A stretch of DNA of 64,000 nt from Spirosoma profusum (GCF_014699005.1 NZ_JACWZY010000009.1:62001-126000), one strand, 5' to 3'. Positions 53,313 through 62,911 are shown, numbered from the stretch's first letter. The notes: generated by a model not told the origin, from the sequence alone. Made by a program: numbers and translations.

Positions 53313-53732
53313 CTAAGGCAGTTTTGCTTCAGGGTACATTTTACGATGCTGGGACACAAGCAAAGTATACTGTTCAGGGGTCAGAAGCGGTTTATAACCC
53401 CGAAGCTTTTCGGTTTCAATCTCAATCGCCAGCGTTCGTAATTTATTCTGGTTCATACCGCTTTTCTTTAACGCTTTAACCCCATCGTTATAACTGACAA
53501 CTGCTTTCCTGATAACGTCTCTTGCTTTGGGTACTTGTGGGTCGGTCAGCTTGAGCCGTTTGGTATCTGCTTTCAATACCGATTTAATAATCATCCCAAC
53601 AGTAGCACCATTGTTGAGAAAAACGAATTTCTCCTGCTCAACTTTATCCGTAGTGGTTGTCGCGGGTACCTGTGCCTGCGCTGAAAAGAATAAGGATGTC
53701 AGGAGAACGAAAGCTAATTGTCGAATGCTCAT
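53313..53732 (-). CDS. Small periplasmic protein, unknown
   Basis: The 139-residue product has a leader (QLAFVLLTSLFFSAQAQ) and a helical body (KVEQEKFVFLNNGATVGMII, VPKARDVIRKAVVSYNDGVKALKKSG, LRTLAIEIETEKLRGYKPLLTPEQYTLLVSQHR). The end LLTPEQY resembles the LTPEQ segments of Spy/CpxP-like chaperones, but the rest is not clear. Its ATG overlaps the folC stop by 4 bp, so it is translated from the same transcript. Confidence 0.75.
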   Translation of the reverse strand: MSIRQLAFVLLTSLFFSAQAQVPATTTTDKVEQEKFVFLNNGATVGMIIKSVLKADTKRLKLTDPQVPKARDVIRKAVVSYNDGVKALKKSGMNQNKLRTLAIEIETEKLRGYKPLLTPEQYTLLVSQHRKMYPEAKLP

Positions 53733-55048
53733 ACGGTAGAAGGTTTCGAGTTCAAATTAGTTAATTCGGCAATGGTGTAATTACTTCCCGTAATCAGAAT
53801 TAAATCATGGGTCGATGCCTCTGCCAGGGCAGCATCCAGGGCTACGTTCACATCTGGATAAGATTCTCCGAATCGGCCCATCTCGGCCGCTTCGGTCTGA
53901 AGGGTTTCAGAAGCTAAGGCCCGCGGTGTTTGTGCCTGACAAAAATAATAGACAGCCGTTGGTGGCAATACCGACAGCACCTTGCCCCGATCCTTATCAG
54001 CTACCAGCCCCAGGATAATCCGCAATGTAGCATATGGCAACGTAGCAATCGTTTCAAACAGGGCTAACAGTCCCGGTTGGTTATGGGCGGTATCGGCAAT
54101 GACTTTCGGTTGGTCACCCAGAATCTGAAACCGTCCTTTCAATCCGGTCAGCAACGTAACGGCCGACAACGCCCTGGCTTCGTCCTCTTCACGTACCGGC
54201 AACTGTGAACGTAAGTTGTCCACCGTTGCTAATACTGTAGCGAGATTAGGAAGTTGATACGTTCCCAGCAAATCCAGCGACAAGTTTTGGACTCGGACGT
54301 GATTATCCTCTCCCCCATACGTAACACTCAGTTGCCGAACGCCCTCTACGATTCCCCGATCCTCTATCTGATACGTCTGGTCGGCAAACGTAATGGGTGA
54401 TTTTAGCAAATGGGCAGTTTTACTAAAAATGGGTTCAGTTTCGGGATGGGTTTCTCCTATAATACCAGGTATACCGGGTTTGATGATACCCGCTTTTTCG
54501 CCCGCGATCTGTGGCAACGTATCACCCAGAATATCGGTGTGATCATAACCGATGTTGGTGATAACCGAAATCAATGGAGTTAGTACGTTCGTCGAATCCA
54601 GTCGTCCACCTAATCCTACTTCGATAATGGCTACATCGACTTGCTGGCTAGCGAAATAGTCGAATGCCATCGCCACCGTCACTTCAAAAAACGACGGTTC
54701 AATACGTTCAATGAGTGATTGGTGTTCGACAACGAACCGTGCTACGTCCTGCTCATCAATGGCCGTTCCATTAATACGGATACGTTCGGTGAAAGATTGC
54801 AGGTGGGGTGAGGTGTAAAGACCAGTCCGGTAACCAGCTGTCTGGTAAATGGCCGACAGCATATGGGAGGTACTTCCCTTTCCGTTGGTCCCTCCTACAT
54901 GGATGCTGCGAAATTTCTCCTGCGGATTGCCGAGGGCTTCGCACAAGGCCAGGGTATTGCCTAAACCGGGCTTGAGCGCTTTGGATCCAATCCGGTGAAA
55001 AACTGGGAGCCGACTGTATAAATAGTCGAGGGCTTCCGAATACTGCAT
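53729..55048 (-). CDS. folC: Dihydrofolate synthase / folylpolyglutamate synthase
   Basis: The 439-residue enzyme has the Mur-ligase-like ATP loop HVGGTNGKGSTSHMLSAIYQTAGYRTGLYTSPHL, the conserved GGRLDSTNVLTPLISVITNIGYDHTDILGDTLPQIAGEKAGIIK, and the C-terminal domain with VIADTAHNQPGL. It adds glutamate to dihydropteroate and folates. It overlaps the upstream TonB-like gene by 1 bp and the downstream small protein by 4 bp, so all three form one operon. Confidence 0.95.
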   Translation of the reverse strand: MQYSEALDYLYSRLPVFHRIGSKALKPGLGNTLALCEALGNPQEKFRSIHVGGTNGKGSTSHMLSAIYQTAGYRTGLYTSPHLQSFTERIRINGTAIDEQDVARFVVEHQSLIERIEPSFFEVTVAMAFDYFASQQVDVAIIEVGLGGRLDSTNVLTPLISVITNIGYDHTDILGDTLPQIAGEKAGIIKPGIPGIIGETHPETEPIFSKTAHLLKSPITFADQTYQIEDRGIVEGVRQLSVTYGGEDNHVRVQNLSLDLLGTYQLPNLATVLATVDNLRSQLPVREEDEARALSAVTLLTGLKGRFQILGDQPKVIADTAHNQPGLLALFETIATLPYATLRIILGLVADKDRGKVLSVLPPTAVYYFCQAQTPRALASETLQTEAAEMGRFGESYPDVNVALDAALAEASTHDLILITGSNYTIAELTNLNSKPSTV

Positions 55049-55992
55049 TAATCTTTTGCCTTAATGATAAACGTAATGGTTCCGGTAGCCGTCGGCGGAG
55101 TAGCTCCTCCCTTGGGTCTCAACCGGAGTCGTTGAACGGCCTTCCGATAGACTTCGCTCACCGATGGACTCACCGTACTCTGCAACTGACGTACCGTCAT
55201 GATTTCGCCACTGCCATCCACTTTAATCTGGAAGACGATCTTACCGGTTTCGTCTGATTCATCACTGACATTCGGCTTACTCGCCAGCGACCAGCCCGAT
55301 ACGTCGAAGGCGACACCGGATGCCGCTCCTCCCGGCGTTCCGTAAAATTCTTTGGCGTCAATTTTCCCTTTGGGATTTCCTTTATCCCCTACACCATCGG
55401 CATCGTCGCCATTGTTGTTACCGCCCGTACCCGAAGCCTTCCCAACTGTTCCATTGGAGCCACCCCCACCCGACGATTTTTTAAAGAGCGCATCCGTATT
55501 TACCGTCTCCACTTTTTTGGGGGGAGCGGGTGGAGCCTTCTGTTCGACGGGCGCGGTATTTTTGGGCGCTTCCACCCGTTTCGGTTCAGGGCGTTCGGGC
55601 GTGGTTACCGGACTTTCGGCTTTACTGGCAATGATGGGTTTTTCGGTGGCAACCTTAGCTGGTTTTGCTTCCTCTACTTTAGGACTGGGCGTAGGACGTA
55701 CCTTCTCCAGACGCGGGGTCGTATTAATCTTCGGATTCGGTTTCTTATCGGCGGCTTTTACGTCTTCCCGATTCGGCGAATCCGATGCTTTATTATAGGT
55801 CTGAATCCGTCCGCTGCCGCGATTATCCAAACCAAAATTCACTTCAACAAACTGAATCGGTGGCGGATTTGGGATCGTCTGCGACCAGTGAACCAGAAAC
55901 AACAGGGCAATCATGAGCCCATAGATGACCAGGGCGCCAGTTAAGGATTTAACCCGAATTTCCTCTTCGTTTTCAAATGTAATCCGGTTCAT
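55048..55992 (-). CDS. TonB-like energy transducer
   Basis: The 314-residue protein has an N-terminal cytoplasmic stretch, a membrane anchor (LTGALVIYGLMIALLFLVHW), a long Pro/Lys/Glu-rich periplasmic spacer (about 75-165), a Gly/Asn-rich segment and a C-terminal domain IVFQIKVDGSGEIMTVRQLQSTVSPSVSEVYRKAVQRLRLRP. This architecture matches TonB-related proteins, which pass proton-motive energy from ExbB/ExbD to outer-membrane receptors. No exbB/exbD lie next to it in the window. The promoter is in the gap shared with the divergent DUF418 gene. Confidence 0.85.
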   Translation of the reverse strand: MNRITFENEEEIRVKSLTGALVIYGLMIALLFLVHWSQTIPNPPPIQFVEVNFGLDNRGSGRIQTYNKASDSPNREDVKAADKKPNPKINTTPRLEKVRPTPSPKVEEAKPAKVATEKPIIASKAESPVTTPERPEPKRVEAPKNTAPVEQKAPPAPPKKVETVNTDALFKKSSGGGGSNGTVGKASGTGGNNNGDDADGVGDKGNPKGKIDAKEFYGTPGGAASGVAFDVSGWSLASKPNVSDESDETGKIVFQIKVDGSGEIMTVRQLQSTVSPSVSEVYRKAVQRLRLRPKGGATPPTATGTITFIIKAKD

Positions 55993-56228
55993 ACAGACTA
56001 TGGTTTTCAGACACTATAACGTATCAATCGTCAACTTCGTTTATGCCCAGGCGTTTACAAAGCGTTGTCGCGAAAACAAAGTAACGCAAAAATCTAAAAT
56101 AGACCTGAATTGACGGGTCATACACTGGATATTTACGTGTCGATTGCCGTTTGGAAAGAAAGTTAGCAAAATCATTCATAATCAGGGTTTTAAGGATATA
56201 TTTCGGCCACATTCCGCCAACATTTACT

Positions 56229-57587
56229 ATGACTACCTCACCAGTTATTTCGCCAGAAACGGGTACTACCTCTGTGGGCCAACCGTGGTCCCATCCCGTT
56301 TCCCAAATTGAGCGCATCAAGACCATCGATATCGTGCGGGGCGTAGCCCTACTGGGCATTCTGTTGATGAATATTCCGTTGTTCGGTCTTGCCCTTCAAC
56401 TCGAACACGAGCCTTTATTACGCCCGGGCAGCACCGATTATAGCGTTTTTGCGGTGATGACCATCCTTTTTGAAGGCAAAATGCGGGCGTTGTTTTCCAT
56501 GCTTTTCGGAGCCGGTATGCTGATTTTCACCAGTCGTAAAGAAGAAGTGAATGGGGGAAGTGCTGCCGATTTCCTCTATCGTCGATTGCTGTGGATGGTT
56601 TTGTTTGGTGTCATTCACGAATACGTTTTTTTATGGGTAGGTGACATTCTGTTCGATTACGCAATCTGTGGGCTGTTCCTATTTCCCTTCCGCAACCTGA
56701 AACCCCGGCAGTTGCTACTTTGTGCGCTGATCTGTTTGTCAATAAATGTAATCAAGCGGGAACGGCAGCAACTCGATTTCCGAAGTAAATATGAGAATTA
56801 TCAGCAGGCTGTGACGTTGGAAAAAGCGCACAAAAAGCTGACCGACGAGCAGAAAAAAGATAAGGAAGCCTGGGATAAAATTGTCAAGGCCTCAAAGCCC
56901 AATAGGAAAGAAGTGGCGGAGTTCAATCAGAAAATGCGCGCTGGCTATGGTACTATTTACAAAACACTTGAGTCAGAAAACATTCGATTTCATTCCACCT
57001 ACTTATATCTCGGCCTCTGGGACATGCTGTCGATGATGTTTCTGGGCATGGCATTATTCAAATGGGGCTTCTTTTCCAATAAACTCCCCAGCCGAACGTA
57101 TTGGCTGACGTTGCTGGGGGGCTACGGAATTGGCCTTCCGTTAAGTGCGCTGGGTATGTATCTGATGCAGCAGCGGATGATTGACCCAGTCCAGTATACC
57201 GGCCAGTGGGTTACCCCTACGTTGGGGTATGATTTACAACGGGCACTTGTCGGGATTGGTCATACCAGTCTGCTGATTCTGATTTACCGCTCAGGTGTGG
57301 TGCCGCGGCTGATGAAAGCGTTGGAAAATGTGGGACAGATGGCATTCAGTAATTACGTCCTCCAAACGATTTGCTGCACGCTGTTTTTCAACGGGTACGG
57401 GCTGGGGTATTTCGGCAAACTGGAATTTTATCAACTCTACTACGTAGTGGCTGTAGTCTGGACTATTAACCTGGTTTTCAGTACTATATGGCTACAGATT
57501 TACCGTTTTGGTCCGCTTGAGTGGGTGTGGCGGAGTCTGACATACTGGCAACGCCAGCCCATACGCCGAACCGCAACGACGGCTTAA
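56229..57587 (+). CDS. DUF418 family membrane protein
   Basis: From the ATG at 56229 the product is 452 residues. It begins with RIKTIDIVRGVALLGILLMNIPLFG, the conserved DUF418 N terminus, has about eight membrane segments, and ends with the DUF418 domain (PRLMKALENVGQMAFSNYVLQTICCTLFFNGYGLGYFG). A charged cytoplasmic or periplasmic stretch lies at about 205-270. These are probably transporters or acyl-transfer related proteins, with no proven role. Earlier codons back to 56151 are not needed. Confidence 0.9.
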   Translation: MTTSPVISPETGTTSVGQPWSHPVSQIERIKTIDIVRGVALLGILLMNIPLFGLALQLEHEPLLRPGSTDYSVFAVMTILFEGKMRALFSMLFGAGMLIFTSRKEEVNGGSAADFLYRRLLWMVLFGVIHEYVFLWVGDILFDYAICGLFLFPFRNLKPRQLLLCALICLSINVIKRERQQLDFRSKYENYQQAVTLEKAHKKLTDEQKKDKEAWDKIVKASKPNRKEVAEFNQKMRAGYGTIYKTLESENIRFHSTYLYLGLWDMLSMMFLGMALFKWGFFSNKLPSRTYWLTLLGGYGIGLPLSALGMYLMQQRMIDPVQYTGQWVTPTLGYDLQRALVGIGHTSLLILIYRSGVVPRLMKALENVGQMAFSNYVLQTICCTLFFNGYGLGYFGKLEFYQLYYVVAVVWTINLVFSTIWLQIYRFGPLEWVWRSLTYWQRQPIRRTATTA

Positions 57588-57685
57588 TTGTGACACAGCG
57601 ATGCTCGGAGCGAAACGGAGATGCACAGCGTTTTTTATTTTTCGCTGCGGATCTCCTTTAATCTCCGTACATCGCTGTGTCACAA
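57588..57685. repeat. Nested inverted repeat (16-bp outer arms)
   Basis: TTGTGACACAGCGATG (57588-57603) is the exact complement of 57670-57685. Inside, GGAGAT and CACAGCG face CGCTG and ATCTCC around a T-rich loop, so the whole 98 bp can form a branched hairpin. It starts within the last codon of the DUF418 gene and ends 37 bases before menD. Confidence 0.75.
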
Positions 57686-57721
57686 CGTCTGGGTGTATCG
57701 GTTATTCATTAATTTTGCCCG

Positions 57722-59467
57722 ATGCCTGTTCTACAGCCTATTATCGATATCGCCGAATTGCTTCACCAGAAAGGTGTTTCCGAGGTCATTGTTTCTCCGG
57801 GTTCCCGCTCGGCTCCGCTGACGTTGGCTGTCGCCCGACACCCACACCTGCGTGTTCACGTAGTGGCCGACGAACGCTCCGCTGGTTTTATTGGATTGGG
57901 AATTGCCCAGCAAAGCCAGACACCGGTTGCACTTATCTGTACGTCCGGTAGTGCGGTCTATAATTTGGCTCCGGCTGTCGCCGAAGCTTTTTTTCAACAG
58001 GTTCCGCTTCTGGTATTTACCGCCGACCGGCCCCACGAATGGCTGCACCAGCAGGATGGCCAAACCATCGACCAGCCTTATATATATAGGACACACGTTA
58101 AACGGAGTTACGACCTGCCCGCCGACTATAGCCACGCCGATACCCGCTGGTTCATCGAACGGTCAATCAACGAAGCGGTTTCATTCAGTCAGCTTTCTCC
58201 GGCGGGCCCCGTTCATATTAACGTACCGCTAAGAGAGCCTTTTTACCCGGCGGATACCGATACGTTTCAGTATGGGCCAGTACGTACCATTGACGTCTGC
58301 CCCACCCAGCCGACGTTGCCTAATGATGTCTGGCATAAACTATTAACTGAGTGGGAACGTAGCGAACGAATTCTGATCGCCGTTGGTCAGGTTCCGTATA
58401 CGCCGGCACTACGTACTATATTGGGTAAACTGAGCGAGGAATTTGGCATACCGGTTCTGGGCGAGATTACCAGCAACCTCCCCGGCACCAACCAATTTAT
58501 CACGCACACCGATACGTTCCTGGCGGGGATTGACCCGGACGTAGCGAACACGTTACGTCCTGAACTGGTAATTACCCTTGGCAATTCATTTCTGACGCGT
58601 AATCTAAAAACGTTTTTCCGGCAGTACCCGGCTCATCGACACTGGCACATTCAGCCATCCGCCGAACGTATCGTCGATTCGTTCCAGAGCCTTACCACCC
58701 TGATTCCTGCACAGCCCGTTGCTTTTCTGGAAAAATTGTTTGCGGATTTAGACTACCAGCGCTTTCTCCAGGGCGATGATGAAGACAACGAGTCTGAAGC
58801 GGGCGAATTTCTGAACCGCTGGCAAACCGCCGATCACCAGGCCGCCCGGCACGTAGCACAAACCCTCACCGAACCAGACCAACCCCTGACCGACTTTTCG
58901 GCGACTCAGTGTGTACTCGATCAGTTACCCCAACGTAGCATTCTCCATCTGGCCAACAGTATGCCGGTACGTTACGCGAATCTGGTGGGGCTGCGGGGCG
59001 ACCTTGACGTAGCGGTGTTCGCCAATCGGGGTGTTAGTGGCATTGATGGCTGTCTGAGTACGGCGGTAGGCGCTGCCCTCGCCACTGATCAGCCCGTTAC
59101 GTTGCTGATTGGCGATGTGGCTTTCTTTTATGACCGGAATGCACTTTGGTCGAATCCTGTTCCGGCGAATCTACGGATTGTACTGCTTAACAACGACGGC
59201 GGGCATATTTTCCGGATGATCGACGGTCCCAGCCGACAACCGGAACTGGAAACCTATTTTGAAACCCCCCACGGATACACCGCCCAACGTACCGCCCAGG
59301 ACGCCCAAATAGCCTATGCTGTTTGTGCTACGTTAGAACAACTGGCACCCCTCCTCCCCGATTTTTTTCAACCCGGACCTTCTGCCAAACTGATTGAGAT
59401 CACGACCGATAAACATGCTAACCAGAAACAGTTCCAAAAGTACAAATCTAAAATGGCAGGCAACTAA
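57722..59467 (+). CDS. menD: SEPHCHC synthase (menaquinone biosynthesis)
   Basis: The 581-residue ThDP-dependent enzyme has the MenD N terminus ELLHQKGVSEVIVSPGSRSAPLTLAVARHPHLRVHVVADERSAGFIGLGIAQ, the acceptor-site ICTSGSAVYNLAPAVAEAFFQQVPLLVFTADRPHEW, the QDGQTIDQ segment, and the ThDP/Mg motif IGDVAFFYDRNALW...NNDGGHIFRMIDGP. It joins 2-oxoglutarate to isochorismate. Menaquinone as the only quinone fits Bacteroidota. TAATTTTG just before the ATG looks like a promoter element, which would make the transcript almost leaderless. Confidence 0.95.
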   Translation: MPVLQPIIDIAELLHQKGVSEVIVSPGSRSAPLTLAVARHPHLRVHVVADERSAGFIGLGIAQQSQTPVALICTSGSAVYNLAPAVAEAFFQQVPLLVFTADRPHEWLHQQDGQTIDQPYIYRTHVKRSYDLPADYSHADTRWFIERSINEAVSFSQLSPAGPVHINVPLREPFYPADTDTFQYGPVRTIDVCPTQPTLPNDVWHKLLTEWERSERILIAVGQVPYTPALRTILGKLSEEFGIPVLGEITSNLPGTNQFITHTDTFLAGIDPDVANTLRPELVITLGNSFLTRNLKTFFRQYPAHRHWHIQPSAERIVDSFQSLTTLIPAQPVAFLEKLFADLDYQRFLQGDDEDNESEAGEFLNRWQTADHQAARHVAQTLTEPDQPLTDFSATQCVLDQLPQRSILHLANSMPVRYANLVGLRGDLDVAVFANRGVSGIDGCLSTAVGAALATDQPVTLLIGDVAFFYDRNALWSNPVPANLRIVLLNNDGGHIFRMIDGPSRQPELETYFETPHGYTAQRTAQDAQIAYAVCATLEQLAPLLPDFFQPGPSAKLIEITTDKHANQKQFQKYKSKMAGN

Positions 59468-59704
59468 AACGATAGTTATAGTTGCCTGCCTGACTATATC
59501 TTACGACTGGCAATACTATGAATACATTGGCTATTGACAACCTGAAAGAAACGTACACCAACGGGGTAAAAACCATTACATTTCGCTGGAAATGGCAATA
59601 ACCCGATTCCGGAGGTATCCGGCTATTGCCTGATTGCCTGTCGACATGCAGGAATATATTGACCAATAACTGCCACCATTTGAAAAAAATGCATCATTAC
59701 CAAC
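59468..59704. other. Intergenic region between menD and the sigma-like gene
   Basis: No gene is supported in these 237 bases. Confidence 0.5.
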
Positions 59705-61141
59705 ATGAATGGTGTAACGGAGAATTTTTGGGAGATAACGTATAAGCAGAATATAGCTAAACTGATTGGTGTTTGCTATCGATATACGTACAATAGGCAA
59801 ATCGCCGAAGATTTGGCCCATGATGCTTTTCTGGTAGCTATCGATAAAGCATCAAGTTTTGAAAACATAGGCCCTTTTGAAGCCTGGCTTCGGCGAATCG
59901 TCGTAAATGTAGCCTTACAGTACCTCCGTGATCAAAAAAAACAGAAGCAGCATGAAGATGCGCTTACTTACTGCATGCTTTCGAATGACTATCAGGAGGA
60001 TTTTAGTAATCACGAAGAAAATACGTTCTCAGAAGTTGAGCTTTTAGAAGCCATTAACGGTTTGCCTGAACACCATAAACTTGTTTTTAATCTCTATGTA
60101 TTTGATAATTACACGCACCTACAAATTGGAAACGAATTAGGTATCAGTGAAGGAACATCAAAATCACATTTGGCAAGAGCCCGAAAAAAAATAAAGGAAA
60201 TTCTCAATAGTAAATTAAAAGATAAATACAAAAAAAATCGTCTATTTTTTCTGTATTTATTGCCTGATAAACTTTGGAACGTAGATACTATTTTCACAAA
60301 ACGACTGGCGTTTTTCGAAATACAACCGCAAAAAATAGCGCCAATTCATACTCGTCATTTCAGTAACGCATCAGCCCTTACATATAACCAATCTTCATTT
60401 TTATCTTTGAATACTATTTTACCATTCGGTATACTAACGTGTACGTCTATTTTGCTTTTACAAGTTAATTCTCATCAAGAAATCAAAGCGCTTTCACCAG
60501 TAAAAAGACCTGATTTAAAAACGATTAACGGTCCAATTGTTCAGGCTAACAATAGCACTATAAAAAATAATTCAACGACTACGCCAACAACTGCCACCTT
60601 TTCAACTAATGCCATCATATCTATAGAAAAAACTAAACATATCGAAGAAATGAAACCTTTAAACACGTTAGGAGCGCTGCTCGTGGCCGGTTCGGCTTTC
60701 GCTTTGGATTCTGTACATCTACCGAAGTTCCCTCAACTAGCTACTACAGTTAATAATCAGAAACTAATTGAGCAGGATGAAAAGATAACATCGGAATTGA
60801 CAGAAAGAAACAAACCAACGGTTAACAAAGCGTCTGCTGAAGTTTATGGCACTTTTTATGCATCAAGGTTATACTGGTCTGCAGCGGATAATAATATATA
60901 TTTTAAGGGAGAACAAGTTAAGGTCAGTCTTAATTCGCAAAAATTTACGGGGAGCGGCACCTTCTCTTTTTTAAATAAAGTAAATTATTTGTTGGTCAAT
61001 GGCCTCCCGGTGAAATTAGATGATACAGTAGAATTATCCGAAAAGAAATATAAGCTGGTTAAATTAAGCGAAAGCGATGCCATTAAAAAATATGGAGAAA
61101 AAGGCCGGCTCGGAGTTGTAGAAATAACCTTAGCCGAGTAA
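59705..61141 (+). CDS. ECF-type sigma factor fused to membrane and plug-like tail
   Basis: The 478-residue protein starts with sigma-70 region 2 (about 8-78: IAKLIGVCYRYTYNRQIAEDLAHDAFLVAIDKASSFENIGPFEAWLRRIVVNVALQYLRDQ) and region 4 (about 108-168: EAINGLPEHHKLVFNLYVFDNYTHLQIGNELGISEGTSKSHLARARKKIK). A basic linker leads to a membrane segment (about 232-254) and a second hydrophobic stretch (about 318-336). The last 100 residues end LVKLSESDAIKKYGEKGRLG followed by VVEITLAE, like the plug or carboxy tail in BlaR1/TonB-dependent proteins. So the sigma domain seems tethered to the inner membrane with an outside domain in the same chain. The gene is more AT-rich than menD next door. It has no anti-sigma gene beside it. 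Confidence 0.8.
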   Translation: MNGVTENFWEITYKQNIAKLIGVCYRYTYNRQIAEDLAHDAFLVAIDKASSFENIGPFEAWLRRIVVNVALQYLRDQKKQKQHEDALTYCMLSNDYQEDFSNHEENTFSEVELLEAINGLPEHHKLVFNLYVFDNYTHLQIGNELGISEGTSKSHLARARKKIKEILNSKLKDKYKKNRLFFLYLLPDKLWNVDTIFTKRLAFFEIQPQKIAPIHTRHFSNASALTYNQSSFLSLNTILPFGILTCTSILLLQVNSHQEIKALSPVKRPDLKTINGPIVQANNSTIKNNSTTTPTTATFSTNAIISIEKTKHIEEMKPLNTLGALLVAGSAFALDSVHLPKFPQLATTVNNQKLIEQDEKITSELTERNKPTVNKASAEVYGTFYASRLYWSAADNNIYFKGEQVKVSLNSQKFTGSGTFSFLNKVNYLLVNGLPVKLDDTVELSEKKYKLVKLSESDAIKKYGEKGRLGVVEITLAE

Positions 61142-61168
61142 GTGAAAAGTATTATGACGTACCAAAAA

Positions 61169-61198
61169 ACATCGGCCGGCCACATAGCCAGCCGATGT
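61169..61198. terminator. Hairpin between the sigma-like and efflux genes
   Basis: ACATCGGC (61169-61176) pairs with GCCGATGT (61191-61198), with a further GGC/GCC pair inside, between the convergent genes. No U tract. Confidence 0.55.
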
Positions 61199-61249
61199 AA
61201 TACAGAACACAAGAACAAAACAAAAACACTACATTTTATTACGTTTACT

Positions 61250-62806
61250 TTACTCCATTACCATTTCGGTATGGGCTGGCGTTGCAATTTTCTTCCCGAT
61301 AAACAGGAGTAATAGCGGCACACACACCAGGAAGAAGGCGCCAATAATCAGGAATGTATCAGCATAGGTCATGACCAGGGCCTGTCTCATTACCGCTCCC
61401 TGCATCATCCCGTACGCTTTACCGGTAGCCGTCATCAGCGCATCCCCTTTTGACAGGAACAAGCCAGTAAACTGTTTGATACGTTCGACAGACTGTGGAT
61501 TATAAATCGATACGTTATCGGACAGCCGGGAGGCATGAAATACGGTACGTGTTGAAATGTAGGTCGTCATGATCGCCGTTCCGAACGTACCGCCCAATTG
61601 ACGGATCATACCCGTTAACGCCGAGCCCTGCGGAATCTCAATGTTTTTCAAGTCGGCCAACGTAATGGTCGTTAACGGAATGAATATCATCCCCATACCA
61701 ATACCCCTGATAATCAGCGGCCAGAAGAAATAATCTGGTCCAGCGGCAAGGCTGATGGTCGACAGATCGAAACAGAAGCCGAAAAACAGCAGGAAACCAA
61801 TCGCTGCGTACCAGATGGGCGAGATGTAATTTTTGCTCAATAGCCCTCCCACCACCGGCATCATCAGACCCGTCATGATGGAACCAGGCATCAGCAGTAA
61901 ACCCGTCTGGCTCGCGGTGAAGCCCAGAATCGTCTGACAGAAAACCGGGATAATAAACACCGACGCAAACAGCCCGAATCCCAGAATAAAATTGAACAAC
62001 GTACCGACCGCAAATCGTCGTTCACGTAACAGACTCAGATCCAGAATCGGCTGTTTTACAACCAATTGCCTCCAGATAAACCCGACAATTCCTACCCCTG
62101 CCAGTACGGACATCACCACAATGAACTCAGAGGTAAACCAGTCCTCTTCGTGGCCTTTTTCGAGCACAATCTGTAAGCCACCGATGCCCATCGTCAGGAG
62201 TATCAGCGCGAGCCAGTCCATCCTTCCGGCAACAACTTTTTCGGCAGGCTCTTTAATATATAGGTACGTTAGTATGGTGGCGGCAATTCCAAACGGGATG
62301 TTGATGTAAAACACCCAGTTCCACGACAGATTATCGGTAATGTAACCACCAAGGGTTGGTCCGATAGACGGGCCAATGATAACGCCCATCCCAAAAATGG
62401 CGTTGGCAATACCCAACTGCTCTTTGGGAAAGGTCTGAATCAGAATAGATTGTGCCGTCGTCAGGAGCCCTCCCCCACCAATTCCCTGCACAACCCGAAA
62501 GAAAACCAGTTCCCAGACGTTGGTCGACGTACCACAAAAAACAGACGCGATGGTAAACAGGACGATGGACGCAGCAAAGTAGTTTCGCCGGCCCAGTTTA
62601 GACGTCAGCCAGCCGGACATCGTGATCATGATAGCGCTGGCAGCCGCGTAACCCGTTACTACCCAGCTGATATCACCCAATGATGCGCCCAGATTACCCA
62701 TCATCTGGTTGAGTGTTACGTTCACAATCGACGAGTCGATGGTTTGCAGCAGGGCGGCCGTTGTTACAGTCAACACAACCACCCATTTATCAAAACCTAA
62801 ATTCAT
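61250..62806 (-). CDS. DHA2-family multidrug efflux transporter (EmrB/QacA type)
   Basis: The 518-residue protein has 14 predicted membrane segments and the DHA2 motifs: LQTIDSSIVNVTLNQM in segment 1 (motif D1), GWLTSKLGRRNYF (motif A), RVVQGIGGGGLL (motif B) and GPSIGPTLGGYI (motif C). It would expel drugs or other amphiphiles with protons, working with the HlyD-like partner encoded upstream. It is in an operon with the membrane fusion gene (105 bp gap). Specificity cannot be read from the sequence. Confidence 0.93.
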   Translation of the reverse strand: MNLGFDKWVVVLTVTTAALLQTIDSSIVNVTLNQMMGNLGASLGDISWVVTGYAAASAIMITMSGWLTSKLGRRNYFAASIVLFTIASVFCGTSTNVWELVFFRVVQGIGGGGLLTTAQSILIQTFPKEQLGIANAIFGMGVIIGPSIGPTLGGYITDNLSWNWVFYINIPFGIAATILTYLYIKEPAEKVVAGRMDWLALILLTMGIGGLQIVLEKGHEEDWFTSEFIVVMSVLAGVGIVGFIWRQLVVKQPILDLSLLRERRFAVGTLFNFILGFGLFASVFIIPVFCQTILGFTASQTGLLLMPGSIMTGLMMPVVGGLLSKNYISPIWYAAIGFLLFFGFCFDLSTISLAAGPDYFFWPLIIRGIGMGMIFIPLTTITLADLKNIEIPQGSALTGMIRQLGGTFGTAIMTTYISTRTVFHASRLSDNVSIYNPQSVERIKQFTGLFLSKGDALMTATGKAYGMMQGAVMRQALVMTYADTFLIIGAFFLVCVPLLLLFIGKKIATPAHTEMVME

Positions 62807-62911
62807 AACTCGAAATGGTTAGAATGAATACTGTAAAATGAATAATGATAAATAGCGATTAGGAAATTGGTAGTATTTACCTAGATCCCATTACTCATTC
62901 TACATTGTTAA

